Below the pieces are notes generated by a model. That model did no database searches and was not told where the DNA came from. It saw only the letters and a list, made by a program, of their open reading frames with translations. A stretch of 64,000 bases of DNA from NCBI RefSeq assembly GCF_001426245.1, contig NZ_LMCM01000010.1, forward strand, positions 415,830 to 479,829. Reading direction: 5' to 3'. The translations under genes were made by a program, and so were the position numbers. Every line of letters starts with the position of its first letter. The stretch's first letter is position 1. Positions 54,541 to 63,718 of this stretch are shown one piece after another. This stretch comes from Phycicoccus sp. Root101. Lineage in GTDB: Bacteria; Actinomycetota; Actinomycetes; Actinomycetales; Dermatophilaceae.

Positions 54541-55556
54541 GGTGCCTCGGTCTGCTGGGGGCGGCGGTCCCGGAGCGGGACGTCGGGCATGGAGACGGCG
54601 CGCAGGATGGGCTCGAGCAGGTCGTCCGGTCCGATGCCCTCGGCCAGGGCCTCGTAGGACAGGACGAGGCGGTGCCGCATCACGTCGAACGCGAGGTCGC
54701 GCACGTCCTGGGGTCGGGCGAAGTCGCGACCACGCAGGAACGACAACGCCTTGCCCGCGAGGACGAGGTTGATGGACGCGCGCGGGCTGGCCCCGAACGA
54801 CAGGTACCTGGCCAGCTCGGGCAGCCCGACCGACGCCGGGTTGCGGGTCGCGCCGACGAGCCGCACCGCGTACTCGATGACCGCGGGGTCGACGTAGACC
54901 GCGTCTGCCTGCTGCTGGTACTCCACGAGCCGCTCCGGGTCGAGGACCCGCTGGGTCGGTTCGAGCCGCGTGGTCATCCGCTCGACGACGACGAACTCCT
55001 CCGAGGGCGTGGGGTACCCGATGACCGTCTTGAGCATGAACCGGTCGACCTGCGCCTCCGGCAACGCGTAGGTGCCCTCGGACTCGATGGGGTTCTGGGT
55101 CGCCATGACCAGGAAGGGGTTCGGGGCCTTGAAGGTCTCGCGGCCGATCGTCACCTGGCGTTCCTGCATCACCTCGAGCAGCGCGCTCTGGACCTTCGCC
55201 GGCGCGCGGTTGATCTCGTCGGCGAGGACGAGGTTGGCGAAGACCGGCCCGAGGGAGACCTGGAACTCGCCCTCCTTCTGGTTGTAGATCCGCGTGCCGA
55301 TGACGTCGGCCGGCACGAGGTCGGGGGTGAACTGGATCCGCTGGAACTCCCCACCGATCGCCTCCGCCAGCGTCTTGACCGCCATCGTCTTGGCCAGCCC
55401 GGGGACGCCCTCGACGAGGAGGTGCCCACGCGCGAGGAGGGCGACGAGCATCCGCTCCACCAGCAGGTCCTGCCCGACGATGGTCTTCTTCACCTCGTAG
55501 AGCGCCTGCTCCAGCGGGTGCTGCGGGCGACCGGGCTGCGGGCGGTGCGGGTCCAT
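54519..55556 (-). CDS. MoxR family AAA+ ATPase
   Basis: Protein of 345 residues. Walker A is EGVPGLAKTMAVKTLA, Walker B is ANLVLADEINRAP, sensor 1 is FLVMATQNPIESEGTYALPEA, and the arginine finger region is VDRFMLKTVIGYP. The C-terminal lid ends MPDVPLRDRRPQ. MoxR ATPases act as chaperones with VWA partners to mature or insert metal cofactors or complexes. ATG 55556 has AGGAG upstream. It is the second gene of the operon that begins with the membrane protease. Confidence 0.95.
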   Translation of the reverse strand: MDPHRPQPGRPQHPLEQALYEVKKTIVGQDLLVERMLVALLARGHLLVEGVPGLAKTMAVKTLAEAIGGEFQRIQFTPDLVPADVIGTRIYNQKEGEFQVSLGPVFANLVLADEINRAPAKVQSALLEVMQERQVTIGRETFKAPNPFLVMATQNPIESEGTYALPEAQVDRFMLKTVIGYPTPSEEFVVVERMTTRLEPTQRVLDPERLVEYQQQADAVYVDPAVIEYAVRLVGATRNPASVGLPELARYLSFGASPRASINLVLAGKALSFLRGRDFARPQDVRDLAFDVMRHRLVLSYEALAEGIGPDDLLEPILRAVSMPDVPLRDRRPQQTEAPWTAGPR

Positions 55557-55570
55557 GGGCTCTCCTGGGT

Positions 55571-56434
55571 TCACTGCGGCGGGCTGCCGGCGACGCCGCC
55601 GGCCGTGGCGATGGGAACGGCGAATCCGATGCCCACGAAGAAGTTCTGCTCGGACGGGTTGGCCAGCCCGGTGACGATGCCGATGACCTGTCCGTCGCGG
55701 TTGAGCAGCGGGCCACCGGAGTTGCCGGGGTTCACCGCGGCGTCGAACTGGATCAACCCCTTGAGGGTCTGTCCGGAGCCGACGCTGATCGAGCGGTCCA
55801 GCGCCGACACGAGGCCGCCGCTCAGGGACTGGGTGAGGCCGAGGGGGTGGCCGAGGGGGAAGACCTCGTCGCCGACCTGCGCACCCCCGCCCAGGACGGC
55901 GGGGACCACGACCTGGGGCAGCGTGTCCGGCGTCAGGACGGCGGTGTCGCTGGCCGCTTCCTGCTCCTTGATCGAGGCGCTGGCCCGGGTGCCGTCGGTG
56001 AACTGAACGCGGATGGTGTCCGCACCGTCGACGACGTGCAGGGCGGTGAGGATGGTGCCCTCGGCGCTGACCACCACCCCTGCTCCCGTGCCGTTCTGGG
56101 ATCCCTTGGCACCCACACCCGTGGTGGTGATGGTGACCAGCGAGGGCAGGGCGGCCCGGTAGGCCGTCGCCGCGTCGGTGGGGGCCTTGCGGGCGTTCTC
56201 CTGCGCGTCGGCGATGCCCTTCTCGACCTGCTTCTGGACGTCTGCCTGCGTCAGGGGAGGGACGTCCGGTCCGCGGGTGAGGGCGAAGCCCGTGCCGGCG
56301 GCCACGACCACGGCCAGCACCGCGGCGAGGACGATCAGGCGGCGGGCCGGACGGGACCGGCCGGCAGGCGGAGCCACGTCGCTCACCGGTCCCGAGGGGG
56401 TGTCGACGACCAGCGGCGACTGCACCCGGTCCAC
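55571..56434 (-). CDS. Membrane-anchored trypsin-like serine protease (S1C, DegP-like)
   Basis: Protein of 287 residues with one N-terminal membrane helix (LIVLAAVLAVVVAAGTGFAL), a coiled linker and a trypsin-like domain: His in ILTALHVVDG, Asp in EAASDTAVL and Ser in VNPGNSGGPLL. No PDZ domain follows, unlike DegP/HtrA. GTG 56434 is chosen because TACGCT lies 7 nt upstream (leaderless pattern); ATG 56488 is a longer alternative. It heads the MoxR-DUF58-VWA-VWA operon, with only 14 bases to moxR. Confidence 0.88.
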   Translation of the reverse strand: MDRVQSPLVVDTPSGPVSDVAPPAGRSRPARRLIVLAAVLAVVVAAGTGFALTRGPDVPPLTQADVQKQVEKGIADAQENARKAPTDAATAYRAALPSLVTITTTGVGAKGSQNGTGAGVVVSAEGTILTALHVVDGADTIRVQFTDGTRASASIKEQEAASDTAVLTPDTLPQVVVPAVLGGGAQVGDEVFPLGHPLGLTQSLSGGLVSALDRSISVGSGQTLKGLIQFDAAVNPGNSGGPLLNRDGQVIGIVTGLANPSEQNFFVGIGFAVPIATAGGVAGSPPQ

Positions 56435-56441
56435 CTTGGCG

Positions 56442-56447
56442 AGCGTA
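56442..56447 (-). promoter_or_regulatory. Probable leaderless -10 box of the protease-MoxR operon
   Basis: TACGCT on the minus strand, 7 bases before the GTG at 56434. Confidence 0.45.
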
Positions 56448-56561
56448 CGTCCGATCCCCGGTGGGCGACACCGGCATCCGGCATTCACGGGAAACTCTCA
56501 GGTTCGGGGGCCGTGGGCCGCGGCACGCCACTGCGCGGGTGGCAGTGCGAGGATCGCTGCC

Positions 56562-57839
56562 ATGGACAACGTCGTCTCGTCGGTGGAGGAGCTGCGCGCC
56601 CAGCAGCTGGAACGGCTGCGCTGGAGCCTGCGTCATGCCTATGACCACGTCCCGCACTACCGCGGGGCCTTCGACGCCGCCGGGGTGCACCCCGACGACG
56701 TCCACGAGCTCGCAGACCTCTCCCGCTTCCCGTTCACGGCCAAGGCCGACCTGCGCGACAACTACCCCTTCGGCATGTTCGCGGTGCCGCGGGAGCAGGT
56801 CTCGCGCATCCACGCCTCGAGCGGCACGACGGGCAAGCCCACCGTCGTCGGCTACACCCGCGAGGACATCGACACCTGGGCCGAGGTGATGGCCCGCTCG
56901 ATCGAGGCCGCCGGCGGCCGTCCGGGCGACATGGTCCACATCGCCTACGGCTACGGCCTGTTCACCGGTGGCATCGGTGCGCACTACGGCGCCGAGCGGC
57001 TCGGCTGCACCGTCGTGCCGGTCAGCGGCGGCATGACCGAGCGCCAGGTCCAGCTCATCCAGGACTTCCGGCCCCGCATCATCATGGTCACGCCCTCCTA
57101 CTTCCTCGCGATCCTCGACGAGATGGAGGCCCAGGGCATCGACCCGAAGGACACCTCGCTGGAGATCGGCATCTTCGGCGCCGAACCCTGGACGGAGCAG
57201 ATGCGCGAGGAGGTCCAGCGCCGCAGCAACCTCCGGGCGGTCGACATCTACGGGCTGTCCGAGGTCATGGGCCCGGGCGTCTCGCAGGAGTCGGGGCAGA
57301 CGCAGGACGGGCTGCACGTCTGGGAGGACCACTTCTACCCCGAGGTCGTCGACCCGATCACGGGCGAGGTGCTCCCGGACGGCGAGGAGGGTGAGCTCGT
57401 CTTCACGTCGTTGACCAAGCAGGCGATGCCGGTGGTCCGCTACCGCACCCGCGACCTCACCACCCTCCTGCCCGGCACGGCCTATCCGCAGTTCCGCAGG
57501 ATGGCCAAGATCACCGGGCGCAGCGACGACATGATGATCGTCCGTGGGGTCAACGTCTTCCCGTCGCAGATCGAGGAGCACCTGCTCGCCATCGAGGGGC
57601 TGACCCCCCACTACCTGTGCGTGCTCACCAGGCCCGGACGCATGGACGAGCTGACCGTCCAGGTGGAGTCGGCGCACCCGACCGACGAGGCCGCCCGCGC
57701 GGCGATGGCCTCCGCACTGCGTTCGCGCGTGAAGGACCACGTCGGCGTGACGATCGCCGTCGAGGTGCTCGCGCCCCACGCGCTCGAGCGCTCCCTGGGC
57801 AAGGCCAAGCGGATCAGCGACCGTCGCGACCTGCGCTGA
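56562..57839 (+). CDS. paaK: Phenylacetate-CoA ligase
   Basis: Protein of 425 residues activating phenylacetate to its CoA thioester via an adenylate. The nucleotide loop is HASSGTTGKPTVVGYT; other motifs are FGAEPWTEQMR, DIYGLSEVMGPG, RTRDLTTLLPG and VRGVNVFPSQIEEHLL, ending with the catalytic-Lys region LERSLGKAKRISD. No ring-oxidation (paaABCDE) gene is near, so it may serve an aryl-CoA role elsewhere. ATG 56562 follows AGGA. It diverges from the protease operon. Confidence 0.94.
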   Translation: MDNVVSSVEELRAQQLERLRWSLRHAYDHVPHYRGAFDAAGVHPDDVHELADLSRFPFTAKADLRDNYPFGMFAVPREQVSRIHASSGTTGKPTVVGYTREDIDTWAEVMARSIEAAGGRPGDMVHIAYGYGLFTGGIGAHYGAERLGCTVVPVSGGMTERQVQLIQDFRPRIIMVTPSYFLAILDEMEAQGIDPKDTSLEIGIFGAEPWTEQMREEVQRRSNLRAVDIYGLSEVMGPGVSQESGQTQDGLHVWEDHFYPEVVDPITGEVLPDGEEGELVFTSLTKQAMPVVRYRTRDLTTLLPGTAYPQFRRMAKITGRSDDMMIVRGVNVFPSQIEEHLLAIEGLTPHYLCVLTRPGRMDELTVQVESAHPTDEAARAAMASALRSRVKDHVGVTIAVEVLAPHALERSLGKAKRISDRRDLR

Positions 57840-57889
57840 GCCGAACCGTTCGCCCTGAGCGGACACCTCTGATGGCGTGGTTGTAACGG

Positions 57890-57905
57890 TGTAATCATCA
57901 TTACA
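57890..57905. promoter_or_regulatory. Palindrome overlapping promoter and start of the next gene
   Basis: TGTAAT-CATC-ATTACA is a perfect 6-bp inverted repeat whose last base is the A of the ATG at 57905. It is an AT-rich island in GC-rich DNA and may overlap the -10 box, so a protein bound here would block transcription. Confidence 0.6.
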
Positions 57906-58420
57906 TGACTACCAAGACCACAGCAGAAGCATGGCTTGCCGGTCGGCTCCCCGCCGACTGGTTCACCGGGCCCGTCGAGGTCACCCGTGACCGTGACGAG
58001 CTCGTCATCGTCGGCACCCTGGCCGAGCCCGCCCTCGAGACGGACGCCGACGACACCACCGCCCGCGAGATCGCCGCGCGCGGCCGCATCACCTCCTTCC
58101 GGGAGGACACCCGCGAACGCCGCATCGAGATCGCCCGCGAGCTCGAGCACCTCTCCGGCCGCAAGGTCTCCTGGGGCGTTCGGGTCGGCGACACCGAGGC
58201 GATGTTCACCCACCTCGCGGCTCCGGTGATGACGCGGCTGCGCCAGCCCGAGCGCCGGGTCCTCGACACGCTCGTCGAGGCCGGCGTCGCCAAGTCGCGC
58301 TCCGAGGCCCTCGCCTGGTGCGTCCGCCTGGTCGGGGAGAAGTCCGACAGCTGGCTCGCCGAGCTGCGGACCGCGATGGAGCACGTGGACGAGGTCCGCA
58401 AGAAGGGTCCGGGGGCCTGA
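57905..58420 (+). CDS. Small protein with C-terminal RHH-like helix pair
   Basis: Protein of 171 residues. I do not recognise a named family. The middle (RGRITSFREDTRERRIEIARELEHLSGRKVSWGV) is charged and helical, and the C-terminal part VEAGVAKSRSEALAWCVRLV resembles the helix-helix half of a ribbon-helix-helix regulator. No ribosome site precedes ATG 57905; the palindrome occupies that position. Together these suggest a self-repressing DNA-binding protein, which is inference. Confidence 0.7.
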   Translation: MTTKTTAEAWLAGRLPADWFTGPVEVTRDRDELVIVGTLAEPALETDADDTTAREIAARGRITSFREDTRERRIEIARELEHLSGRKVSWGVRVGDTEAMFTHLAAPVMTRLRQPERRVLDTLVEAGVAKSRSEALAWCVRLVGEKSDSWLAELRTAMEHVDEVRKKGPGA

Positions 58421-58705
58421 TCGCCCACCACCCGGGAGGTATGGCGCGGGGCCGGCCGCGCGCCATACCCAGCCCGGAAGGGCCCGAGTGGGCCTCGACC
58501 ACGCCCGGAGTCCGTCCGCCCACGGCGAACATGAGCCGACCCGGCTCAGGGTGGGGAACAGGCGGCCACGCACGGGCGTTCCCCGAACAAGCACCACGAG
58601 CAGGCCGGAACCGTCCCGATCAGGTATCGGTCGGCGGAAGGCGCGCGCGGGGCGCGTGTCGCACGGATAGCATCGAGGATGACTCGATAGGCAGGAGCAG
58701 AAGAG
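58421..58705 (+). other. clpC leader region
   Basis: The 285 bases before clpC hold an 11-bp-arm hairpin (58438-58469), an inverted repeat GTTC-CCC-GAAC near 58579-58589, and a GATAGCAT stretch near 58665 that may be a -10. No supported gene. GGAGCAG near 58693 is the ribosome site for clpC. Confidence 0.45.
58438..58469. terminator. Hairpin upstream of clpC (copy 1 of a matched pair)
   Basis: GGTATGGCGCG and CGCGCCATACC pair perfectly around 10 bases, 18 bases after the stop of the RHH-like gene. The same two arms recur at 61225-61256 after clpC with a different loop. Confidence 0.7.
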
Positions 58706-61219
58706 ATGTTTGAACGGTTCACCGACCGGGCCCGTCGGGTTGTGGTGCTCGCGCAGGAAGAGGCGCGCATGCTCAACCACAACTACATCGGCACGGAGCA
58801 CATCCTGCTCGGCCTCATCCACGAGGGTGAAGGCGTCGCCTCCAAGGCTCTGGAGAGCCTCGGTATCTCGTTGGAGTCGGTCCGCGAGCAGGTCCAGGAG
58901 ATCATCGGCCAGGGCCAGCAGGCCCCGAGTGGACACATCCCCTTCACGCCGCGGGCGAAGAAGGTCCTCGAGCTCAGCCTCCGCGAGGCGCTGCAGCTCG
59001 GCCACAACTACATCGGCACCGAGCACATCCTGCTCGGGCTCATCCGCGAGGGTGAGGGCGTTGCCGCGCAGGTCCTCGTCAAGCTCGGGGCCGACCTCAA
59101 CCGGGTGCGCCAGCAGGTCATCCAGCTGATCTCGGGCTACCAGGGCAAGGAGGGCCAGGCCACCGGCGTCGGCGGCGGCGTCCAGCAGGAGGGCACCCCC
59201 GCAGGGTCGCTCGTGCTCGACCAGTTCGGCCGCAACCTGACGATGGCCGCCCGGGAGGGCAAGCTCGACCCGGTCATCGGGCGCGAGAAGGAGATCGAGC
59301 GGGTCATGCAGGTGCTGTCCCGCCGCACCAAGAACAACCCGGTGCTCATCGGTGAGCCCGGCGTCGGCAAGACCGCCGTCGTCGAGGGCCTCGCCCAGGA
59401 CATCGTCAAGGGCGAGGTGCCCGAGACCCTCAAGGACAAGCAGCTCTACACCCTCGACCTCGGCGCGCTCGTGGCCGGCAGCCGCTACCGCGGTGACTTC
59501 GAGGAGCGGCTGAAGAAGGTCCTCAAGGAGATCCGCACCCGCGGCGACATCATCCTGTTCATCGACGAGATCCACACCCTGGTGGGTGCGGGTGCCGCCG
59601 AGGGCGCGATCGACGCCGCCAGCATCCTCAAGCCGATGCTGGCCCGTGGCGAGCTCCAGACCATCGGGGCCACGACGCTCGACGAGTACCGCAAGCACAT
59701 CGAGAAGGACTCGGCGCTCGAGCGTCGTTTCCAGCCGATCCAGGTCGCCGAGCCCACGCTCAGCCACGCGATCGAGATCCTCAAGGGCCTGCGCGACCGC
59801 TACGAGGCGCACCACCGCGTGTCCATCACGGACGCTGCGCTGGTCTCCGCGGCCAACCTCGCCGACCGCTACATCAACGACCGGTTCCTCCCGGACAAGG
59901 CGATCGACCTCATCGACGAGGCGGGCGCGCGGTTGCGCATCCGCCGGATGACCGCACCGCCGGACCTGCGCGAGTTCGACGACAAGATCGCCGCCGTGCG
60001 CCTGGAGAAGGAGTCGGCCATCGACGGCCAGGACTTCGAGAAGGCCGCCAGCCTGCGCGACGACGAGAAGAAGCTGCTCGCCCAGAAGGCCGAGCGCGAG
60101 TCGCAGTGGAAGTCCGGCGACATGGACGTCGTGGCCGAGGTCGACGAGGAGCTCATCGCCGAGGTCCTGGCTGCGAGCACCGGCATCCCGGTCTTCAAGC
60201 TCACCGAGGAGGAGTCCTCGCGACTGCTCCACATGGAGGACGAGCTGCACAAGCGCGTGGTCGGTATGGACGACGCCATCAAGGCGATGTCCCAGGCGAT
60301 CCGGCGCACCCGCGCCGGTCTGAAGGACCCGCGTCGTCCCGGTGGCTCGTTCATCTTCGCCGGTCCGACCGGTGTCGGTAAGACCGAGCTGGCCAAGACG
60401 CTCGCCGAGTTCCTCTTCGGCGACGAGGACAGCCTGATCCAGCTCGACATGTCGGAGTTCTCCGAGAAGCACACCGTGTCGCGGCTGTTCGGTTCGCCTC
60501 CCGGCTACGTCGGCTACGAAGAGGGTGGGCAGCTCACCGAGAAGGTGCGCCGCAAGCCGTTCTCCGTGGTGCTGTTCGACGAGGTCGAGAAGGCCCACCC
60601 GGACATCTTCAACTCGCTGCTGCAGGTGCTCGAGGACGGCCGCCTCACCGACTCCCAGGGTCGGATGGTCGACTTCAAGAACACCGTCATCATCATGACG
60701 ACCAACCTCGGCACGCGGGACATCTCGAAGGGTTCGCTGGGCTTCTCGGCGGGCGCGGAGACCCGCAGCGACTACGACCGGATGAAGAACAAGGTCACGG
60801 ACGAGCTCAAGCAGCACTTCCGCCCCGAGTTCCTCAACCGCGTCGACGACATCATCGTCTTCCCCCAGCTCACGCAGGACGAGATCGTGCAGATCGTCGA
60901 CCTCGAGATCGCCAAGCTGGACAAGCGCCTCAAGGACAAGGACATGGGCATCGAGCTCACGACCGAGGCCAAGAACGCGCTGGCGAAGAAGGGCTACGAC
61001 CCCGTGCTCGGTGCGCGACCGCTGCGTCGCACCATCCAGCGCGAGATCGAGGACGTGCTGTCCGAGAAGATCCTCTACGGCGAGCTCAAGGCCGGCGAGC
61101 TGGTGCTCGTCAACGCCGAGGGCGAGGGCAAGTCGGCGACGTTCACCTTCGTCGGCACCCCGCACCCGAGCGGGATCGAGCTCCCGATCGTCGAGACCGT
61201 GGGCGACTCCTCGGAGTGA
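58706..61219 (+). CDS. clpC: ATP-dependent Clp protease ATPase subunit ClpC
   Basis: AAA+ unfoldase of 837 residues. Two Clp N repeats (residues 1-145, each with [14 protein letters not shown]), AAA1 with GEPGVGKT (about 216), a UVR coiled segment (about 420-460, [20 protein letters not shown]), AAA2 with GPTGVGKT (about 553), and a ClpP-contact loop near 670. It feeds proteins to ClpP and controls protein quality and regulator turnover; it is essential in several actinobacteria. ATG 58706 has GGAGCAG upstream. The gene stands alone, closed by two consecutive hairpins. Confidence 0.97.
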   Translation: MFERFTDRARRVVVLAQEEARMLNHNYIGTEHILLGLIHEGEGVASKALESLGISLESVREQVQEIIGQGQQAPSGHIPFTPRAKKVLELSLREALQLGHNYIGTEHILLGLIREGEGVAAQVLVKLGADLNRVRQQVIQLISGYQGKEGQATGVGGGVQQEGTPAGSLVLDQFGRNLTMAAREGKLDPVIGREKEIERVMQVLSRRTKNNPVLIGEPGVGKTAVVEGLAQDIVKGEVPETLKDKQLYTLDLGALVAGSRYRGDFEERLKKVLKEIRTRGDIILFIDEIHTLVGAGAAEGAIDAASILKPMLARGELQTIGATTLDEYRKHIEKDSALERRFQPIQVAEPTLSHAIEILKGLRDRYEAHHRVSITDAALVSAANLADRYINDRFLPDKAIDLIDEAGARLRIRRMTAPPDLREFDDKIAAVRLEKESAIDGQDFEKAASLRDDEKKLLAQKAERESQWKSGDMDVVAEVDEELIAEVLAASTGIPVFKLTEEESSRLLHMEDELHKRVVGMDDAIKAMSQAIRRTRAGLKDPRRPGGSFIFAGPTGVGKTELAKTLAEFLFGDEDSLIQLDMSEFSEKHTVSRLFGSPPGYVGYEEGGQLTEKVRRKPFSVVLFDEVEKAHPDIFNSLLQVLEDGRLTDSQGRMVDFKNTVIIMTTNLGTRDISKGSLGFSAGAETRSDYDRMKNKVTDELKQHFRPEFLNRVDDIIVFPQLTQDEIVQIVDLEIAKLDKRLKDKDMGIELTTEAKNALAKKGYDPVLGARPLRRTIQREIEDVLSEKILYGELKAGELVLVNAEGEGKSATFTFVGTPHPSGIELPIVETVGDSSE

Positions 61220-61224
61220 CCACC

Positions 61225-61256
61225 GGTATGGCGCGCGGGTGACCTCGCGCCATACC
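61225..61256. terminator. Hairpin downstream of clpC (copy 2 of a matched pair)
   Basis: GGTATGGCGCG and CGCGCCATACC again, five bases after the clpC stop. Arms are identical to those at 58438-58469. Confidence 0.7.
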
Positions 61257-61263
61257 CACCGCC

Positions 61264-61294
61264 AGAGGGCGGCACCCCACGGGTGCCGCCCTCT
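61264..61294. terminator. Bidirectional terminator between clpC and the DUF305 gene
   Basis: AGAGGGCGGCACCC and GGGTGCCGCCCTCT pair perfectly around CAC. It follows the previous hairpin by 7 bases and is 22 bases from the stop of the opposing gene. Confidence 0.88.
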
Positions 61295-61316
61295 CGTGCT
61301 GCCGGGTCCGGTCGGG

Positions 61317-62030
61317 TCAGGTGAGGCGGTCGAGCATCTCGCGCATGTAGCCGATCTGGACGGACTGGGTCACGTGGATCTCGTCGCCCAGCTGGGTGAC
61401 CACGTCGTCGGTGCCGTCGCGGTGCTGCTGGACCACCATGGCGAGGGCGCCCTCGTGGTGCGCGGTCATGAGCCGCAGCCAGAGCGTGTCCGCCTCCGGG
61501 CCGCTCGCGTCGGCGAGCTGCGCGAGCTGGGCAGGGGTGGCCATGCCGGGCATGCCGCGGTGGTGCGAGGAGGCCGCGCCGGCCTCGGGATTGGCCGCCT
61601 GCGGGGGAACGGTCTGGTCCCTGTCCTCCAGCCACTTGGCCATCGCGTCGATCTCCGGGCGCTGCTCGTCGGCGATGCGCGCCGCGAGGGACTTCACCTG
61701 CGTGTCGGCGAGGCGGTCCCTGACGAGGGAGACCATGACGATCGCCTGGGCGTGGTGGACGATCATGTCCTGCATGAAGCGGACGTCCGCCTCGAGGGGC
61801 TCGCCCCTGGTCGTGGGGAGGGCTGCCGACCCCGTGAGGGAGGCGTTGGGCTCGCCGGGGGATCCCGGCTGGAGCACCGGGGCGGTGGGGGACGTCGCGG
61901 TGGTGGTCGGCGGGGCCGGGTCCGGGGAGCACCCGGACACGAGCAGCGCCAACCCGACGGACAGCCCTGCGACGACACGGATGCCGGGCGTCCGGGCACG
62001 GCGAAGAGCCTCGTGGTGCTCGTTCCTCAT
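61317..62030 (-). CDS. DUF305 lipoprotein
   Basis: Protein of 237 residues with a lipoprotein signal (VGLALLVSGCS), a Pro/Thr/Ala-rich linker, and two DUF305 halves, each with an HH pair: FMQDMIVHHAQAIVM and LMTAHHEGALAMV, plus a Met/His stretch SHHRGMPGMATP between them. DUF305 proteins are ferritin-like helical bundles often tied to copper or other metals; the Met/His-rich loop fits metal binding. ATG 62030 has GAGG upstream. It diverges from the LVIVD protein. Confidence 0.9.
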   Translation of the reverse strand: MRNEHHEALRRARTPGIRVVAGLSVGLALLVSGCSPDPAPPTTTATSPTAPVLQPGSPGEPNASLTGSAALPTTRGEPLEADVRFMQDMIVHHAQAIVMVSLVRDRLADTQVKSLAARIADEQRPEIDAMAKWLEDRDQTVPPQAANPEAGAASSHHRGMPGMATPAQLAQLADASGPEADTLWLRLMTAHHEGALAMVVQQHRDGTDDVVTQLGDEIHVTQSVQIGYMREMLDRLT

Positions 62031-62178
62031 CGCCTCACCCTAACCGGAATTTTTTACCGGAAGCAGGGCAAAGCACCCTTGAGATGCGCACCCGAACCCG
62101 GGCAGGGTGGACGGATCGTCACGATTCCGACGCTGAAGGGGCGCCGGAACGGACGCCTCTACGGCAGGAGCCTGCGAG

Positions 62179-63543
62179 ATGAGAATGCGTCACACGGTGC
62201 TGGCCACCGCTGCCGCGCTCGCCCTCACGATCCCAGCGACTGCGGCCTACGCCGCGGACGGGGTCGGCAAGTCCGGCACCCAGCTGGGACCGGACGAGAT
62301 CGGGCGCAGCGCCAACGTCGAACACCTGATCAACCTCCCGAGCAGCGGCCCCCTCGCGGGCGCGACCGGGACCGACATCGCCTTCCAGGACGACATGGCG
62401 TTCGTCGGCAACTACAACGGGTTCGTCATCTACGACGTGAAGAAGCCCGAGAAGCCCCGCATGGTCGCCCAGGTGAGCTGCCCGGGTTCCCAGAACGACG
62501 TCACGGTCTCGGGCAACCTGCTCTACTTGTCCACCGACTCCTCACGATCGGACGACTCGTGCACCTCGGTGCCGCAGTCCGCGACGATCAAGGAGTCGTG
62601 GGAGGGCATCAAGATCTTCGACATCTCGGACGTGCGCAACCCGAGGTACATCAAGTCGGTCGAGACGGCGTGCGGTTCGCACACTCACTCGCTCATCCCC
62701 GGCAAGAAGACCGACTACCTCTACGTCTCGAGCTACTCGCCCAGCGAGACCTTCCCGGACTGCAAGCCGCCGCACGACTCGATCTCGATCATCGCGGTGC
62801 CGAAGAAGGCGCCGACGAAGGCCGCGGTCGTGGCCGAGCCCAACCTGTTCCCCGACGGCGGCTACACCAACACCTCCGGTTGCCACGACATCACCGTCAA
62901 CCCGGCCCGGGGCATCGCGGCCGGTGCCTGCATGGGTGACGGCATCATCATGGACATCACGAACCCGGTGGCGCCCAAGGTCATCGACCGCGTCAGGGAC
63001 ACGACGAACTTCGCCTTCTGGCACTCGGCGACGTTCAACAACGACGCCACCAAGGTCGTCTTCACCGACGAGCTCGGCGGCGGCGGTGCGGCCACCTGCA
63101 ACGCGGCCATCGGCCCGAACCGTGGCGCGAACGGCATCTACGACCTGGGCAAGGACCGCACGCTGACGTTCCGCTCGTACTACAAGATCCCGCGGCACCA
63201 GTTCGACTCCGAGAACTGCGTGGCCCACAACGGCTCGCTCATCCCGGTCAAGGGCCGCGACGTCATGGTGCAGTCCTGGTACATGGGCGGCACGAGCTTC
63301 TGGGACTTCACCGACAGCTCGAACCCCAGGGAGATCGGGTACTTCGAGCGGGGCCCGGCCGGCCCGGCCGGTGGTGGGGGCGGCACGTGGTCCTCCTACT
63401 ACTACAACGGCCACGTCTACTCCTCCGACCTCGGCAAGGGGTTCGACGTCCTGCGCATCACGGACAAGTCCCTGGGCAAGGCGGCCAAGGTCAGGATGGA
63501 CCAGCTCAACGTCCAGACCCAGCCGATCTACAAGGTCAAGTAG
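62179..63543 (+). CDS. Secreted LVIVD-repeat beta-propeller protein
   Basis: Protein of 454 residues with a Sec signal (LATAAALALTIPATAAYA) and repeated blades of the form NGFVIYDVKKPEKPRMVAQV, GIKIFDISDVRNPRYIKSV and SFWDFTDSSNPREIGYFERG, the LVIVD pattern (hydrophobic-D-hydrophobic then P-x-x-P). Eight or more cysteines in the mature part suggest disulfides. Function is unknown; such proteins may bind ligands on the cell surface. ATG 62179 is followed by a second ATG at 62185. GGCAGGAG lies upstream. Confidence 0.88.
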   Translation: MRMRHTVLATAAALALTIPATAAYAADGVGKSGTQLGPDEIGRSANVEHLINLPSSGPLAGATGTDIAFQDDMAFVGNYNGFVIYDVKKPEKPRMVAQVSCPGSQNDVTVSGNLLYLSTDSSRSDDSCTSVPQSATIKESWEGIKIFDISDVRNPRYIKSVETACGSHTHSLIPGKKTDYLYVSSYSPSETFPDCKPPHDSISIIAVPKKAPTKAAVVAEPNLFPDGGYTNTSGCHDITVNPARGIAAGACMGDGIIMDITNPVAPKVIDRVRDTTNFAFWHSATFNNDATKVVFTDELGGGGAATCNAAIGPNRGANGIYDLGKDRTLTFRSYYKIPRHQFDSENCVAHNGSLIPVKGRDVMVQSWYMGGTSFWDFTDSSNPREIGYFERGPAGPAGGGGGTWSSYYYNGHVYSSDLGKGFDVLRITDKSLGKAAKVRMDQLNVQTQPIYKVK

Positions 63544-63583
63544 CCCGGCCGCACGACCCCGCCGGCGCGCGCCCGGCGGACCG

Positions 63584-63615
63584 GGTGGCCCGGACCCCGA
63601 CGGGTCCGGGCCACC
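63584..63615 (+). terminator. Terminator after the LVIVD-repeat gene
   Basis: GGTGGCCCGGACCC and GGGTCCGGGCCACC pair perfectly around CGAC, 40 bases after the stop codon. Confidence 0.85.
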
Positions 63616-63705
63616 TCACTGTGCGCTCGCACCCGTCATACCGGTGCGCGGCGGTGGGGGACGCGCGGGGGGTGAGTGGTGCACACCGGGTATGGCGCCG
63701 CGACG

Positions 63706-63711
63706 TACCCT
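63706..63711 (+). promoter_or_regulatory. Probable leaderless -10 box of the last gene
   Basis: TACCCT lies 7 bases before GTG 63719, with no ribosome site. The hexamer is the same as that before lysS. Confidence 0.5.
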
Positions 63712-63718
63712 GTTGCGC

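Noticed and set aside
58560-58600. ClgR-type operator in the clpC leader
   Set aside because: GTTC-CCC-GAAC is too short and differs from the described ClgR box, so it is noted only as an inverted repeat.
57611-61165. A 1184-residue open frame antisense to clpC and paaK
   Set aside because: It mirrors clpC codons, has no recognisable domain, and lies over two well-supported genes.
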